From Xanthomonas dyei (GTDB lineage Bacteria; Pseudomonadota; Gammaproteobacteria; Xanthomonadales; Xanthomonadaceae), in NCBI RefSeq assembly GCF_002939865.1, contig NZ_MDEE01000037.1, positions 1 through 47,365 of the forward strand: a stretch of DNA of 47,365 bases. The letters run 5' to 3'. Below, one piece after another: positions 36,417 through 44,983 of the stretch. Positions within the stretch are counted from its first letter, which is position 1. Every line of letters starts with the position of its first letter. A program made the translations under genes and the position numbers. The notes under the pieces were generated by a model. It was not told the origin of the DNA. It did no database searches and worked only from the letters and a program-made list of their open reading frames with translations.

Positions 36417-36430
36417 GGACAAAGTTGTCC
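36417..36430. promoter_or_regulatory. Palindrome GGACAA-N2-TTGTCC, possible operator
   Basis: A 14-bp inverted repeat with 6-bp arms. A second overlapping inverted repeat (GTTGTC 36424-36429 with GACAAC 36437-36442) shares one arm. The cluster lies ~160 bp upstream of the lipoprotein start and could bind a dimeric regulator. Confidence 0.35.
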
Positions 36431-36588
36431 GAATAAGACAACAGCAGCCAATGTCGGACACCGGCTGACATCACGCGGGAACTACGAAAAAGTAACATCT
36501 TTGAACCATACCGTGGCGCACGGTCGTGCCGCGCCTTGCCGCCAGTGCATTCAGACAGCAAGATGCGCCGATCGATCAGGGGAACATC

Positions 36589-37569
36589 GTGCGCATGTCG
36601 CCATTTACCGTCCGCGCCGGCCGGTGTCAGTCCATCGCGTGGGTGCTGCTGGCTGCGCTGTGCATTGGCGGCTGCCAGCGCAACGACACCGCCGCCCCCT
36701 TGCCCGGTGCCACCGCCGAGCCGGCCGCCGCGATGCAGTCGATGACCCTGCCGCTGCGGCGCAACGATCTGGTCGCCTATGCGCGGATCCGGGTGACGCC
36801 TGCGCAATACACCCAGCTGGAAGCGGCCTGGCGCAGCGGTGCCAGCCGCTGGCCGCTGACCGAGCTGCCGCTGCCCAACGAAGTCGGTGCGCTGCTGGGG
36901 TCGTTGTCGGCGCCCGATGCCGAGCGCCGCCTGCAGCAGGCCTTCGACGCGCAGCTGGCCGGGCAGTCGCGCGGCATCGCCCAGGCGGCGCAGTCGCTGG
37001 GCCAGTTCGGTGTGCAGTACCTGCGCAGCCGCAGCGATTACCAGCCCGAGCAGCGCGCCCATTACGTGCAATTGGTCGACGCGCTGAGCGCTTGGGCGAC
37101 CACCGCGCCGCTGGCCGATCGTCCGCGCGCCAAGGCCAGCATCGCCGACCTGGTGGCCGCGGCCCGCGCCACCGGCATCACCTCCGACGCCGACCTGCAA
37201 CGGCTGGGCATGGAAGAAAGCCTGCGCCGGCTGGGGCCGTTCTGGGCCGCGTGCAAGAAGGTGCTGGAGCGCTACGACCTGTCGATCGACACCAGCCTGG
37301 ACGCGCTGCGCACCGGGCTGATCAAGCAGGACGGCGACAGCGCCCAGGTGCGGCTGCGCTATCCGCTGGCGGCGCACGCCATCGACCTGACCGTGGCGCT
37401 GATCAAGCGCGATGGGCACTGGTACCAGCAACAGACCCAGAACGAGATACAGGCGCTGCTCGACGCCCTGCCGGCTCCGCCCCTACCCGATGCTGCGGCA
37501 GCCCCCGACACGGCGCGGGCACCGCCGCCACCGGCCACGGACGCCGGGCAACGCCCGGCTGGGCGATAA
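36589..37569 (+). CDS. Putative lipoprotein upstream of plsB
   Basis: A ~326-aa predicted lipoprotein. Signal: Arg-rich start, hydrophobic VLLAALCIGGC with the lipobox Cys. The mature part is mostly helical (GVQYLRSRSDYQPEQRAHYVQLV, split at Ser; WAACKKVLERYDLSIDTSL) and ends in a Pro/Ala-rich tail. AGGGGAAC sits well placed for GTG 36589; ATG 36595 is two codons in and is the alternative. Its TAA stop overlaps the plsB ATG (TAATG), so the two genes are translationally coupled. I do not recognise the family; the coupling hints at an envelope or lipid role. Confidence 0.78.
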   Translation: MRMSPFTVRAGRCQSIAWVLLAALCIGGCQRNDTAAPLPGATAEPAAAMQSMTLPLRRNDLVAYARIRVTPAQYTQLEAAWRSGASRWPLTELPLPNEVGALLGSLSAPDAERRLQQAFDAQLAGQSRGIAQAAQSLGQFGVQYLRSRSDYQPEQRAHYVQLVDALSAWATTAPLADRPRAKASIADLVAAARATGITSDADLQRLGMEESLRRLGPFWAACKKVLERYDLSIDTSLDALRTGLIKQDGDSAQVRLRYPLAAHAIDLTVALIKRDGHWYQQQTQNEIQALLDALPAPPLPDAAAAPDTARAPPPPATDAGQRPAGR

Positions 37570-40232
37570 TGACCGCGATGCCAGAACAGAACCCCCTGCC
37601 GTTTCCGGACGGCCAGCCTGCCCCGACCACCTCGGTCGCCGACCCCGGCGCGAGCGCGGCTGCGTTGCCGTTGTCCGCCGCCGTGACGCCGGAGGCAGCG
37701 GCGCCGGCAGCGCCGCTGCTGGCCACCGCACGTCAGGCCAAACGCCCGTGGTGGGCGCGCTTGCTCGGTCGACTGGCCGACCCGTGGCTGAGCCTGACCA
37801 TCGAACCCGAACAACCCGGGCGCTATGACGACGGCAAGCCAGTGGTCTATGTCCTGGAAGACTACGGCCTGTCCAGCGCCCTGATCCTGGACAAGGCCTG
37901 CCGCGAGGCTGGCCTGCCATCGCCACTGGTGCCGCTGCCGGGCGACCCGCTGGAGCGCAAGCGCGCCTACCTGGCGCTGTCGCGGCGCAGCAGCAGCAAT
38001 TCGCTGATCCCCGAACAACGCGGCGGCAAGACCCATTCCGACTCGCTGGCCAAGTTGCTGCAGGCGCACCGCGTGCGCGCCGATCTGGACGTGCATCTGG
38101 TGCCGGTGTCGATCTTCGTCGGGCGTGCGCCGGACAAGCAGAGCGGCTGGTTTGCGGTGCTGTTCTCGGAAAACTGGGCGTTGGTCGGCCGTTTCCGCCG
38201 CCTGCTGGCGGTACTGCTCAATGGCCGTACCACCATCGTGCGTTTCGCGCCGCCGATCTCGCTGCGCCAGACCATGGCCGAAGGCCTGCCGCCCGAGCGC
38301 ACCCTGCGCAAGTTGCAGCGCGTGCTGCGGACGCATTTCCGGCGGATCCGCGAGGCGGTGATCGGGCCGGATCTGTCCACCCGCCGTCTTCTGGTGGACC
38401 AGGTGCTGGCCGCCGATTCGGTACGCGAAGCCATCGCCACCCAGGCCAAGCGCGACAACTCCAAGCCGGTCGATGCCTGGCGCAAGGCGCATGCCTATGC
38501 GTGGGAGATCGCCGCCGACTATTCCAGCCCGGTGGTGCGTTCGGCCAGCTTCCTGCTCACCCATGTGTGGAACCGCATCTACGCCGGCGTGCTGGTGCAT
38601 CACCTGGACAAGCTCAAGCAGGCCGCGCCCGGGCACGAAGTGGTGTATGTGCCCAGCCACCGCAGCCACATGGATTACCTGCTGCTGAGCTACCTGCTGT
38701 ACGAACGCGGCATCGTGCCGCCGCACATCGTGTCCGGCATCAACCTCAATCTGCCGGTGGTGGGCACGCTGCTGCGCAAGGGCGGCGCGTTCTTCATCCG
38801 CCGCAGCATCCGCGGCAATGCGCTGTATTCGGCGGTGCTGAGCGAATACGTCGCGCAGCTGGTGGCCGGCGGCTATTCGATCGAATACTTCGTCGAAGGC
38901 GGGCGCTCGCGCACCGGACGTCTGCTGCAGCCCAAGGGCGGCATGATCGCGATGACGCTGCGTGCCTACCTGCGTCAGCCGCGCAAGCCGGTGCTGTTCC
39001 AGCCGGTCTACATCGGCTACGAGAAGCTGATGGAAGGCAACAGCTATCTCGACGAGCTCACCGGCCGGCCGAAGGAAAAGGAATCCATCTGGGGCCTGCT
39101 GTGGTCGATCCCCAAGGTGCTCAAGCAGAACTACGGCCAGGTGGTGGTGAACTTCGGCGAGCCGATCGCGCTCAACGACGTGCTGGCCAAGCACGCCCCG
39201 GATTGGGATGGCGAGCCGCTGCCGGAAGATGCCAAACCCAGCTGGCTGGCACCGGCGGTGGACACCTTGTCCACGCAGATCCAGACCCGCATCAACTGCG
39301 CGGCCGACGTCAACCCGATCAACCTGCTGGCGCTGGCGCTGCTGTCCACGCCCAAGCACGCGATGGGCGAGGCCGATCTGATCGCGCAGATCGAGTTGTG
39401 CAAGAAGCTGCTGGCGGAAATGCCGTACTCGGACCGCGTCACCGTGACTCCGCATACCCCGGCACGCATCATCACCCACGCCGAAGAGATCAACGTGCTC
39501 ACGCGCGTGTCGCACCCGCTGGGCGATGTGCTCAGCGTCAGCGGCGATACCGCGGTGCTGCTGAGCTACTTCCGCAACAACGTGCTGCATTTGTTCACTG
39601 CATCGTCGTGGGTGGCGTGCTGCTTCCAGAACAACCGCCGCATGAGCCGCGCCGGTCTGATCCGGCTGGGTCGCACGGTGTACCCGTTCCTGCAGGCCGA
39701 GCTGTTTTTGCCGTGGAGCGAAGACCGCTTTGCCGAACGCATCGAACAGACCATCGACATGTTCGTGCGCGAAGGCCTGCTGCTCAATGTGACCGAAGAC
39801 GACGGCGGCATCCTGACCCGCAACACCGGGCAGACCGATGAAGTGTTCCGTCTGCGCGCCATCGGCCACTCGTTGCAACAGGCATTCGAGCGCTATTACA
39901 TCGCCATTTCGGTGCTGGTGAAAAACGGCCCCGGCGTGCTCGGCGCTGGCGAACTGGAAAGCCTGTGCCAACAGGCGGCGCAGCGTCTGAGCCTGTTGTA
40001 CGCACCTGCCGCGCCGGAGTTCTTCGACAAGACCCTGTTCCGCAGCTTCATCCAGAAACTGCGCGAGCTGCGCCTGGTCTGGCCGGACGAGAACAGCAAG
40101 CTGCTGTTCGATGAGCGGCTGGATGCATGGGCCAAGGATGCCAAGTTCATCCTCGGCCGCGAACTGCGCCACACCATCGAGCGGGTCAGTCCGGCGGCGG
40201 TAAAACCGGATGCGGTGTTGCCGCCGGAGTGA
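37569..40232 (+). CDS. plsB: Glycerol-3-phosphate 1-O-acyltransferase
   Basis: PlsB acylates glycerol-3-phosphate, the first step of phospholipid synthesis, at the inner membrane. The ~887-aa protein is slightly longer than E. coli PlsB (807), with a Pro/Ala-rich N-terminal extension. The acyltransferase motifs are clear: HX4D as VPSHRSHMDYLLLSY, GAFFIRRS, FVEGGRSRTGRLL and a P-rich VLFQPVYIGYE. ATG 37569 overlaps the upstream TAA; ATG 37578 (MPEQNP) is the start I recall from other Xanthomonas. The segment 39604-39777 is repeated in inverted orientation at 22731-22903. Confidence 0.96.
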   Translation: MTAMPEQNPLPFPDGQPAPTTSVADPGASAAALPLSAAVTPEAAAPAAPLLATARQAKRPWWARLLGRLADPWLSLTIEPEQPGRYDDGKPVVYVLEDYGLSSALILDKACREAGLPSPLVPLPGDPLERKRAYLALSRRSSSNSLIPEQRGGKTHSDSLAKLLQAHRVRADLDVHLVPVSIFVGRAPDKQSGWFAVLFSENWALVGRFRRLLAVLLNGRTTIVRFAPPISLRQTMAEGLPPERTLRKLQRVLRTHFRRIREAVIGPDLSTRRLLVDQVLAADSVREAIATQAKRDNSKPVDAWRKAHAYAWEIAADYSSPVVRSASFLLTHVWNRIYAGVLVHHLDKLKQAAPGHEVVYVPSHRSHMDYLLLSYLLYERGIVPPHIVSGINLNLPVVGTLLRKGGAFFIRRSIRGNALYSAVLSEYVAQLVAGGYSIEYFVEGGRSRTGRLLQPKGGMIAMTLRAYLRQPRKPVLFQPVYIGYEKLMEGNSYLDELTGRPKEKESIWGLLWSIPKVLKQNYGQVVVNFGEPIALNDVLAKHAPDWDGEPLPEDAKPSWLAPAVDTLSTQIQTRINCAADVNPINLLALALLSTPKHAMGEADLIAQIELCKKLLAEMPYSDRVTVTPHTPARIITHAEEINVLTRVSHPLGDVLSVSGDTAVLLSYFRNNVLHLFTASSWVACCFQNNRRMSRAGLIRLGRTVYPFLQAELFLPWSEDRFAERIEQTIDMFVREGLLLNVTEDDGGILTRNTGQTDEVFRLRAIGHSLQQAFERYYIAISVLVKNGPGVLGAGELESLCQQAAQRLSLLYAPAAPEFFDKTLFRSFIQKLRELRLVWPDENSKLLFDERLDAWAKDAKFILGRELRHTIERVSPAAVKPDAVLPPE

Positions 40233-40479
40233 GGCAGCGGTCTTGGCGGCAAGAGCCGCGCACGTGGCGAAGCGCGCGGCATTGCTTGGCGCTGACCGAT
40301 TGTTCCAGTTCGGTCGAGTTGGAAACGGTGCGACATCGCGCGCCGCAGTGCGGCCGCAGCAAATCGAACGCGGTGTTGCCGCTGAAGCGGGACAGCGCGG
40401 CAGAGACACAGCACGCGCGCGGCGTAGAGAAACACCAGCGCGGCAGCGAGGCACCACACCTGTAGCAACGACCCGATGA

Positions 40480-40504
40480 CACCTTCTCCCACCGGGAGAA
40501 GGTG
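40480..40504. repeat. REP-like hairpin
   Basis: CACCTTCTCCC (40480-40490) pairs perfectly with GGGAGAAGGTG (40494-40504) across ACC. It belongs to the same repeat type as the elements at 42035-42121. It lies in the 482-bp spacer between plsB and the MDR gene (40233-40714), which otherwise shows no gene. Confidence 0.75.
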
Positions 40505-40714
40505 GCGCGCAGCGCCGTATGAGGTTGCGGCTGCAGGCAACCATGCAACCATGCAGCACATCGCCCTCACCACACATCGATCCGCAGCACGGCAAGGTTT
40601 CACACAACAGTTGCGTCCGTTTCATCGGCCGCTTGCGCGCATGTCGATAGCATCGAACCACCTTTCACAGTGATCGAGCGCATTGCAATGCGGATGCGCT
40701 TGGCAGGAGATTCG

Positions 40715-41695
40715 ATGCGCGCAGCCATCCATACCCAATTCGGCGATCCCGCCAAGGTGCTTGAACTCGGCGGACGGCCCGTGCCGCAGCCCGGCAAGGG
40801 GCAGGTGCGCATCGCCATGCGCCGCTCACCCATCCACAACCACGACCTGTGGACCGTGCGCGGCAACTACGGCTACACGCCGGAACTGCCGGCGATCGGC
40901 GGCAGCGAAGGCGCCGGCGTCATCGACGCCCTGGGTGAGGGCGTGGAAGGCCTGCAGACCGGGCAGCGCGTTGTCGCGGCCGGTGTCCACGAAAGCTGGG
41001 CGGAGTATTTCCTGGCCGATGCAGCCGGCGTGGTCCCGCTGCCCGACGCACTGGACGATGACCGCGGTTGCCAGTTGATCGCCATGCCCTTGAGCGCCCT
41101 GATGCTGATCGAATTCTTGCGCGTGGAAAAAGGCGACTGGATCGTGCAGAACACCGCCAACGGCGCCGTCGGCAAGACCGTGGCCATGCTTGCCGCCGCA
41201 CGCGGCATCAACGTGATCAACCTGGTCCGCCGCGATGCGGGCGTGGACGAACTCAAGGCGTTGGGCATCGGCAATGCTGTTTCCACCGCGCAGGACGGCT
41301 GGCAGGACAAAGTGCGCGCGCTGGCCGGCGATGCGCCGATTATCCGCGCCATCGATTCGGTCGCCGGCAGTGCCGCCGGCGACTTGATGGGGCTGCTGGC
41401 CGAAGGCGGCGAGCTGGTGTCGTTCGGGTCGATGACCGGCGAGCCGCTGCAGATCTCCAGCGGCGATGTGATCTTCAAGCAGGCGACCGTGCGCGGTTTC
41501 TGGGGTAGCAAGGTGATGCAGGCCACAAAATCAGAGGACAAGCGCCGCATGATCGGCGAGCTGTTGAAGGCCGCCGTCGATGGCAGCCTGGCCTTGCCGG
41601 TGGAAGCGGTATTCGACCTGAAAGATGCGGCCAAGGCGGCGGCCGCAAGCGACGAGCCGGGCCGCCGCGGCAAGATCCTGTTGCGTGCCGGCTAA
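40715..41695 (+). CDS. MDR-superfamily NAD(P)-dependent oxidoreductase (enoyl-reductase/quinone-reductase-like)
   Basis: A 326-aa medium-chain dehydrogenase/reductase. The N-terminal GroES-like domain has NHDLWTVRGNYGYTPELPAIGGSEGAG, split here at Tyr-Thr, which resembles the trans-2-enoyl thioester reductase (MECR/Etr) branch. The Rossmann nucleotide-binding site is NTANGAVGKTVAMLAA, followed by VINLVRR, whose Arg pair suits NADPH. No structural or catalytic zinc cysteine set is visible. AGGAGA precedes ATG 40715; the upstream start at 40670 is rejected. The true substrate (enoyl-CoA/ACP or quinone) cannot be told from sequence. Confidence 0.85.
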   Translation: MRAAIHTQFGDPAKVLELGGRPVPQPGKGQVRIAMRRSPIHNHDLWTVRGNYGYTPELPAIGGSEGAGVIDALGEGVEGLQTGQRVVAAGVHESWAEYFLADAAGVVPLPDALDDDRGCQLIAMPLSALMLIEFLRVEKGDWIVQNTANGAVGKTVAMLAAARGINVINLVRRDAGVDELKALGIGNAVSTAQDGWQDKVRALAGDAPIIRAIDSVAGSAAGDLMGLLAEGGELVSFGSMTGEPLQISSGDVIFKQATVRGFWGSKVMQATKSEDKRRMIGELLKAAVDGSLALPVEAVFDLKDAAKAAAASDEPGRRGKILLRAG

Positions 41696-42034
41696 CACGC
41701 GCGGCTTAGCAAAAAGGGTGTCAGGAGGTTCGAGGCTGGTCGCGATCGGAGCCGTCCGTGTGCGGCCGAAGTGGAGCAACTGCGACCAGAGTGGAGCAAT
41801 GCGGCCAGGGTAGGAATCTGTGGCGCCCACGGCCGACGCCGCACTCGCTCTTGTACTCGAATCCGAATCCACACCCAAATGCATCTGCACTCAAATCCGG
41901 AACAGGGCAGGGGCAGGGTAGGGCCGCAGAAGGTGCAGCAGAAGGACCGAAATCGGGCCCCATGTCCGTAGACGAATTCGAATCTGTAAGCCGATTCGAA
42001 TCGCGCCCGTCCTCTCATCCGCCCCTGCGGGGCA

Positions 42035-42121
42035 CCTTCTCCCGCAGGCGGGGGAAGGCAGTCCGCCGATCGCTGCTGTGACGCCCCTCTCCCGCCTGCG
42101 GGAGAGGGGTTGGGGTGAGGG
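42035..42121. repeat. Pair of REP-like palindromes
   Basis: First unit: CCTTCTCCCGC (42035-42045) with GCGGGGGAAGG (42048-42058). Second unit: CCCCTCTCCCG (42084-42094) with CGGGAGAGGGG (42099-42109), followed by the TTGGGGTGAGGG tail common to REP elements of Xanthomonas and relatives. They lie in the 611-bp spacer 41696-42306, which also has short direct repeats (AGTGGAGCAA near 41770 and 41791) and no recognisable gene. Confidence 0.8.
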
Positions 42122-42306
42122 CACGGCCTGCGCGACACGGTGCGTCCACCCCGCGTGCTGCTTCACCACTGCGACAAAGTCGATCAGCCTAGGTCACGCC
42201 AGACCAGCGCCTGTAAAGGATCACCGGACACCTGACACCGAAGCACAGACCCAAGCGCACCTGCCCTCGCAACGAAGGTCCAGGTCCAGGCCAAGCACCC
42301 AATGCC

Positions 42307-42510
42307 TCAAGCGGGCTCGTCGGGAACCAGCTCCATTTCCAGACGGATGATGCAGTCCTTGATCTGCAATTTGCGCTTCTTCAGGCGCTTCATCTGCAGC
42401 TCGTCTTCCAGGTTCGCGGGCATGCGCTGGATCTCGTCGTCCAACGCACGGTGCGCGCGTCGCAACTCGGCGATCTGTTCGACGATCTCGGCGGGTGAGA
42501 GGGTTTCCAC
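42307..42510 (-). CDS. DUF465 family small protein (YdcH-like)
   Basis: A 67-aa coiled-coil protein of the DUF465/YdcH type: IAELRRAHRALDDEIQRM, then MKRLKKRKLQIKDCII near the C-terminus, the family's hallmark. It has no membrane segment and is acidic/basic mixed throughout. GTG 42510 has a G-rich sequence just upstream; ATG 42540, ten codons earlier, is possible. Members are small cytoplasmic proteins of unknown role. Confidence 0.82.
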   Translation of the reverse strand: METLSPAEIVEQIAELRRAHRALDDEIQRMPANLEDELQMKRLKKRKLQIKDCIIRLEMELVPDEPA

Positions 42511-42665
42511 CCCCCGAGCATACACAACCCCGGGCGACACGCGTCACCCGCGCTTGCCAAGTGGCCGCAGGCTGCGACAATGCCCCCGCGCCCTCGGGGA
42601 AACGGTGGCGCGCCTCATCCCATCATTGCCGCGCGGCCACGGCCGTCGAGAAAGGAGTCTTTACG

Positions 42666-43238
42666 ATGCGTTTGCATTCTTCCCTGCTGGCCCTGAGCCT
42701 GCTCACCGCCGCCAACCTGGCCTCGGCCGCCGATGTGGCCAAGTACGACGGCTTTTTGTGCTGCAACATGCGCACCGACGGCAGCTGGATCAGCGACAGC
42801 AACTACGCCGAAGACGGCAAGCGCATGCTCCCCGTCGGCACCCCGGTCAGCGTCACCGGCTTTGGCCGCAACCGCGTCAACCTCAAGATCGCCGGCGAAA
42901 AGCAGTCCATCGGCAACGATTACAGCCGCGACCTGGACAACACCGCCTTCGCCGCCCGCTACATCGTCACCGCCGATCCCAAGCTCAAGCTCGCCACCTT
43001 CCCGCCGAAGATCCGCCAGGCCATCGTGGACGGCAAGCTCACCGGTGGCATGACCCGCGAACAGGTGCTCATGGCGGTCGGCTACCCGATCAGCAGCGAG
43101 AACCCGAATCTGGAAGCCTCGCTGTGGCGCTACTGGCGCGACAGCTTCGCCGAGTACCAGGTGCAGTTCGGCCCCAGCGGCAAGCTGGTCAAGGTGACCG
43201 CCGACCCGCAGCTGATGAATCTGGTCTGGGTACCTTGA
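42666..43238 (+). CDS. Secreted protein with a BamE/OmlA-like C-terminal domain
   Basis: A 190-aa periplasmic protein. The signal peptide has an Arg-rich start, a Leu/Ala core and likely cleavage after ASA. The C-terminal half (about 125-190) has the SmpA/OmlA/BamE-type pattern: GMTREQVLMAVGYP, a Trp-rich SLWRYWRD, and VQFGPSGKLVKV. The N-terminal half (KYDGFLCCNMRTDGSWISD) has two adjacent cysteines and is unknown to me. AAAGGAG is 9 bases before ATG 42666. It lacks a lipobox, unlike true BamE. It is the last gene before the composition change. Confidence 0.8.
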   Translation: MRLHSSLLALSLLTAANLASAADVAKYDGFLCCNMRTDGSWISDSNYAEDGKRMLPVGTPVSVTGFGRNRVNLKIAGEKQSIGNDYSRDLDNTAFAARYIVTADPKLKLATFPPKIRQAIVDGKLTGGMTREQVLMAVGYPISSENPNLEASLWRYWRDSFAEYQVQFGPSGKLVKVTADPQLMNLVWVP

Positions 43239-43626
43239 GGTAGTCGGGTGTAGATTGGATCCGGTCTCTTGCGGACACAAAATTACAGTGGATCAGGCGA
43301 AGCGGCTGGCAGTTGGGCATGATAAATGGAAGGCGCCGCCTTTGCTGCGCTACGGGAGTTCATCCGCTGAGCCGGTAACAACATGTGGTGGTTACTCCAC
43401 TGGATCGCACTCTGCGTCTCGAGCCAGATAATTTTGGTAGCGATTTTCGAGTACAGCGATGCTGCCATCAATGGCATTTGATGCTTTAACTCGGGAAGTA
43501 ATTACTTACTAAGCGGTGCGCGCGGAGTGCAACAATTTTCTTACTGATCCTAGCTCTAATCTCGCGCTCGACCGCATCTGCACACTACTCAATCAAGCCA
43601 AAAAAGCCTATCAGGATCCAGATGCA
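43239..43626. other. Transition into the AT-rich region; no convincing gene
   Basis: GC content drops across this stretch from the genus-typical level to a clearly AT-richer one. A 12-bp palindrome AAGTAATTACTT lies at 43496-43507. A plus-strand GTG frame (43516-43707) overlaps the end of the minus-strand membrane protein gene and lacks a ribosome binding site. No tRNA or attachment-site repeat is visible at the edge. Confidence 0.6.
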
Positions 43627-44313
43627 TTATCTTTGAGAGTCGCGGATTACATCATCTCCCTCGTATTGGGATCCAAAGCACTTTTTGTCCCTGCGCTTTC
43701 TCTCTAAATCAGTGCAAGGGCGGCGTAACGCACCAGTTGCAGATAGCAATAATGCCGCCGCTTTCGAGCGGAATGCCCATGTTTGCTGCATTTCTTGTCC
43801 ATCTGGCGCCCAATTCTTTTCAAATCGAGTATTCTGTGATGTACCTGGTTCTGACGTAGCGGGTAGTACATTGGGTTGCACCTGTGATGTATTTTTATAT
43901 TCTTCAGGTAGGCTTAGGTCAAGCTCGTGGTTAACAACTTCCTCTCTATGATCAACCGAATTTTCACTCGCGGTCATATTAGATGACGAGGCTGCTTCTG
44001 TTCGTCTTCTAATCAGAGGGGCTGGCGGTTGAATAGAAAGTTTCACCGCGGAGTTTTGTAAATTTAAGTTGGGCTTGAGATGTAGTTGCGGAAATTTAGG
44101 GTCAGTCCGAGGTAAGAAAAACAGAGTAAGTGCGGAGTCAGTTGCTGGCAACGGTTCTCTGACCGCGGTTTCTTTTTTTAATAAGAAATAAATAATTAGA
44201 TGAATAAATAAAATAAAAAGAACCGCTAAAATCCTCTCTTTCCAAAGGGCATTTGGACTGTATTCATATTTTAGACTTGATTTGAATTCTAATTCCATTT
44301 GCGGTTTTTTCAT
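43627..44313 (-). CDS. Membrane-anchored protein of unknown function, TonB-like topology
   Basis: A 228-aa protein with a short charged N-terminus, one transmembrane segment (about 29-46, ILAVLFILFIHLIIYFLL), and a long soluble part with a proline-rich stretch and many polar residues. That topology, inner-membrane anchor plus periplasmic proline-rich region, is like TonB or a tail-anchored envelope protein, but no TonB C-terminal domain is evident. The last ~40 residues (RRPCTDLERKRRDKKCFG, then SQYEGDDVI) are cysteine- and charge-rich and look like the conserved part. The start lacks a good ribosome binding site; ATG 44298 is an alternative. Base composition is far below the genome norm, so it was probably acquired. 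It diverges from the peptide gene. Confidence 0.6.
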   Translation of the reverse strand: MKKPQMELEFKSSLKYEYSPNALWKERILAVLFILFIHLIIYFLLKKETAVREPLPATDSALTLFFLPRTDPKFPQLHLKPNLNLQNSAVKLSIQPPAPLIRRRTEAASSSNMTASENSVDHREEVVNHELDLSLPEEYKNTSQVQPNVLPATSEPGTSQNTRFEKNWAPDGQEMQQTWAFRSKAAALLLSATGALRRPCTDLERKRRDKKCFGSQYEGDDVIRDSQR

Positions 44314-44419
44314 CCTAATTCAGAATAACTAGTCTGCAAAACGTTCTACTGAATACGAATTATAGGCAGTACGCGCACTAGGATCATTACATCATTTCTA
44401 ATGTCTAATCAAGAAAGCA

Positions 44420-44632
44420 CCTGATTAGCCCTGACCTTCAGCTGCAGCACCTCCGCGCTTATCGCTAAACCCGCCCAATGCAAGGCCAGGATGGGGTCCT
44501 GGCTGAAAGAACTTCTCGGACCGGCTCCTCGCGCCAACGGCGCCGACAGCGGACATCACGGAAAACATCAGGAAAACGAAGCGATTTGCAGGACTGCAAC
44601 AAACATCCAGCTGAGGGTCAGGGCTAATCAGG
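44420..44632. mobile_element. 213-bp MITE (non-autonomous transposable element)
   Basis: The ends are 25-bp inverted repeats beginning CCTGATTAGCCCTGACC (44420-44444 and 44608-44632), with one mismatch. They are flanked by an exact 8-bp direct repeat AGAAAGCA (44412-44419 and 44633-44640), a target-site duplication. The interior is GC-richer than its AT-rich surroundings, as expected for an insertion. Short open frames inside do not resemble a transposase. An 8-bp duplication fits families such as IS1595, IS66, IS6 or IS256; the mobilising element cannot be named. It sits between the divergent membrane protein gene and the peptide promoter. Confidence 0.88.
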
Positions 44633-44711
44633 AGAAAGCATGCTCCACTAAGGCAAGCTTTTTCACTCTTACTAAGGAATGCGAGGTATGTTTTCTTGCA
44701 TGAAAGCGGTA

Positions 44712-44765
44712 TTGACATTGAGTTCGTTTGCATGATAGATATCGAGAGCGGCCAAGAAGGCCGCT
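44712..44765 (+). promoter_or_regulatory. Promoter and 5'-UTR hairpin of the peptide gene
   Basis: A consensus TTGACA (44712-44717) is followed after 18 bp by TAGATA (44736-44741). Right after it, at the expected 5' end of the mRNA, is a 7-bp hairpin AGCGGCC-AAGAA-GGCCGCT (44747-44765), which would protect the transcript. The ATG of the peptide gene follows 21 bases later. Confidence 0.6.
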
Positions 44766-44785
44766 TACACTGAAAGGTAAAAGAA

Positions 44786-44923
44786 ATGGATGTTGCCCTG
44801 AATGTGAATGAGTTCGAAGATGCCTTGTCTCTTATTAGCATGGCGCAGAAGGCCCGAGAGCTGTTTCAGCTAGCAGATGTGCCGCAGCCTCCCACCACTC
44901 CTATTAGCGAGTGCTTGTTCTGA
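44786..44923 (+). CDS. 45-aa peptide, candidate precursor peptide
   Basis: A small gene with a strong promoter, a 5' hairpin, AAAGG 8 bases before ATG 44786, and a terminator 12 bases after its stop. The N-terminal two thirds is an amphipathic helix rich in Leu, Glu and Asp (VNEFEDALSLISMAQKAREL), the sort of leader a modifying enzyme could bind. The C-terminus turns to Pro/Thr-rich (VPQPPTTP) and ends SECLF, with its only cysteine at position 43. This leader-core split, plus dedicated downstream genes including an acyltransferase-like enzyme, fits a ribosomal peptide that is modified, perhaps acylated on Cys, Ser or Thr. I do not recognise the family. It may instead be a toxin or signal peptide. 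Confidence 0.7.
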   Translation: MDVALNVNEFEDALSLISMAQKARELFQLADVPQPPTTPISECLF

Positions 44924-44935
44924 TTGAACGATAAC

Positions 44936-44962
44936 AAAGGAGGGGCTCGCCCCCTCCTTTTT
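44936..44962 (+). terminator. Terminator or attenuator after the peptide gene
   Basis: A 10-bp stem AAAGGAGGGG/CCCCTCCTTT with a 5-base loop ends in TTTTT. It lies between the peptide stop and the next gene (ATG 44984). Partial read-through would give much more peptide than enzyme mRNA, a common layout in precursor peptide operons. Confidence 0.82.
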
Positions 44963-44983
44963 ACTATATGGAGTGGTCATCTT

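Noticed and set aside
37359..40661. 1100-codon minus-strand open frame opposite plsB
   Set aside because: It is an antisense shadow; plsB has clear catalytic motifs on the plus strand.
43516..43707. 63-aa plus-strand frame starting at GTG
   Set aside because: No ribosome binding site, and it overlaps the end of the better-supported minus-strand membrane protein gene. It remains a weak alternative.
44491..44703. 70-aa plus-strand frame inside and beyond the MITE
   Set aside because: It crosses the MITE boundary and target duplication, so it cannot be an ancestral gene.
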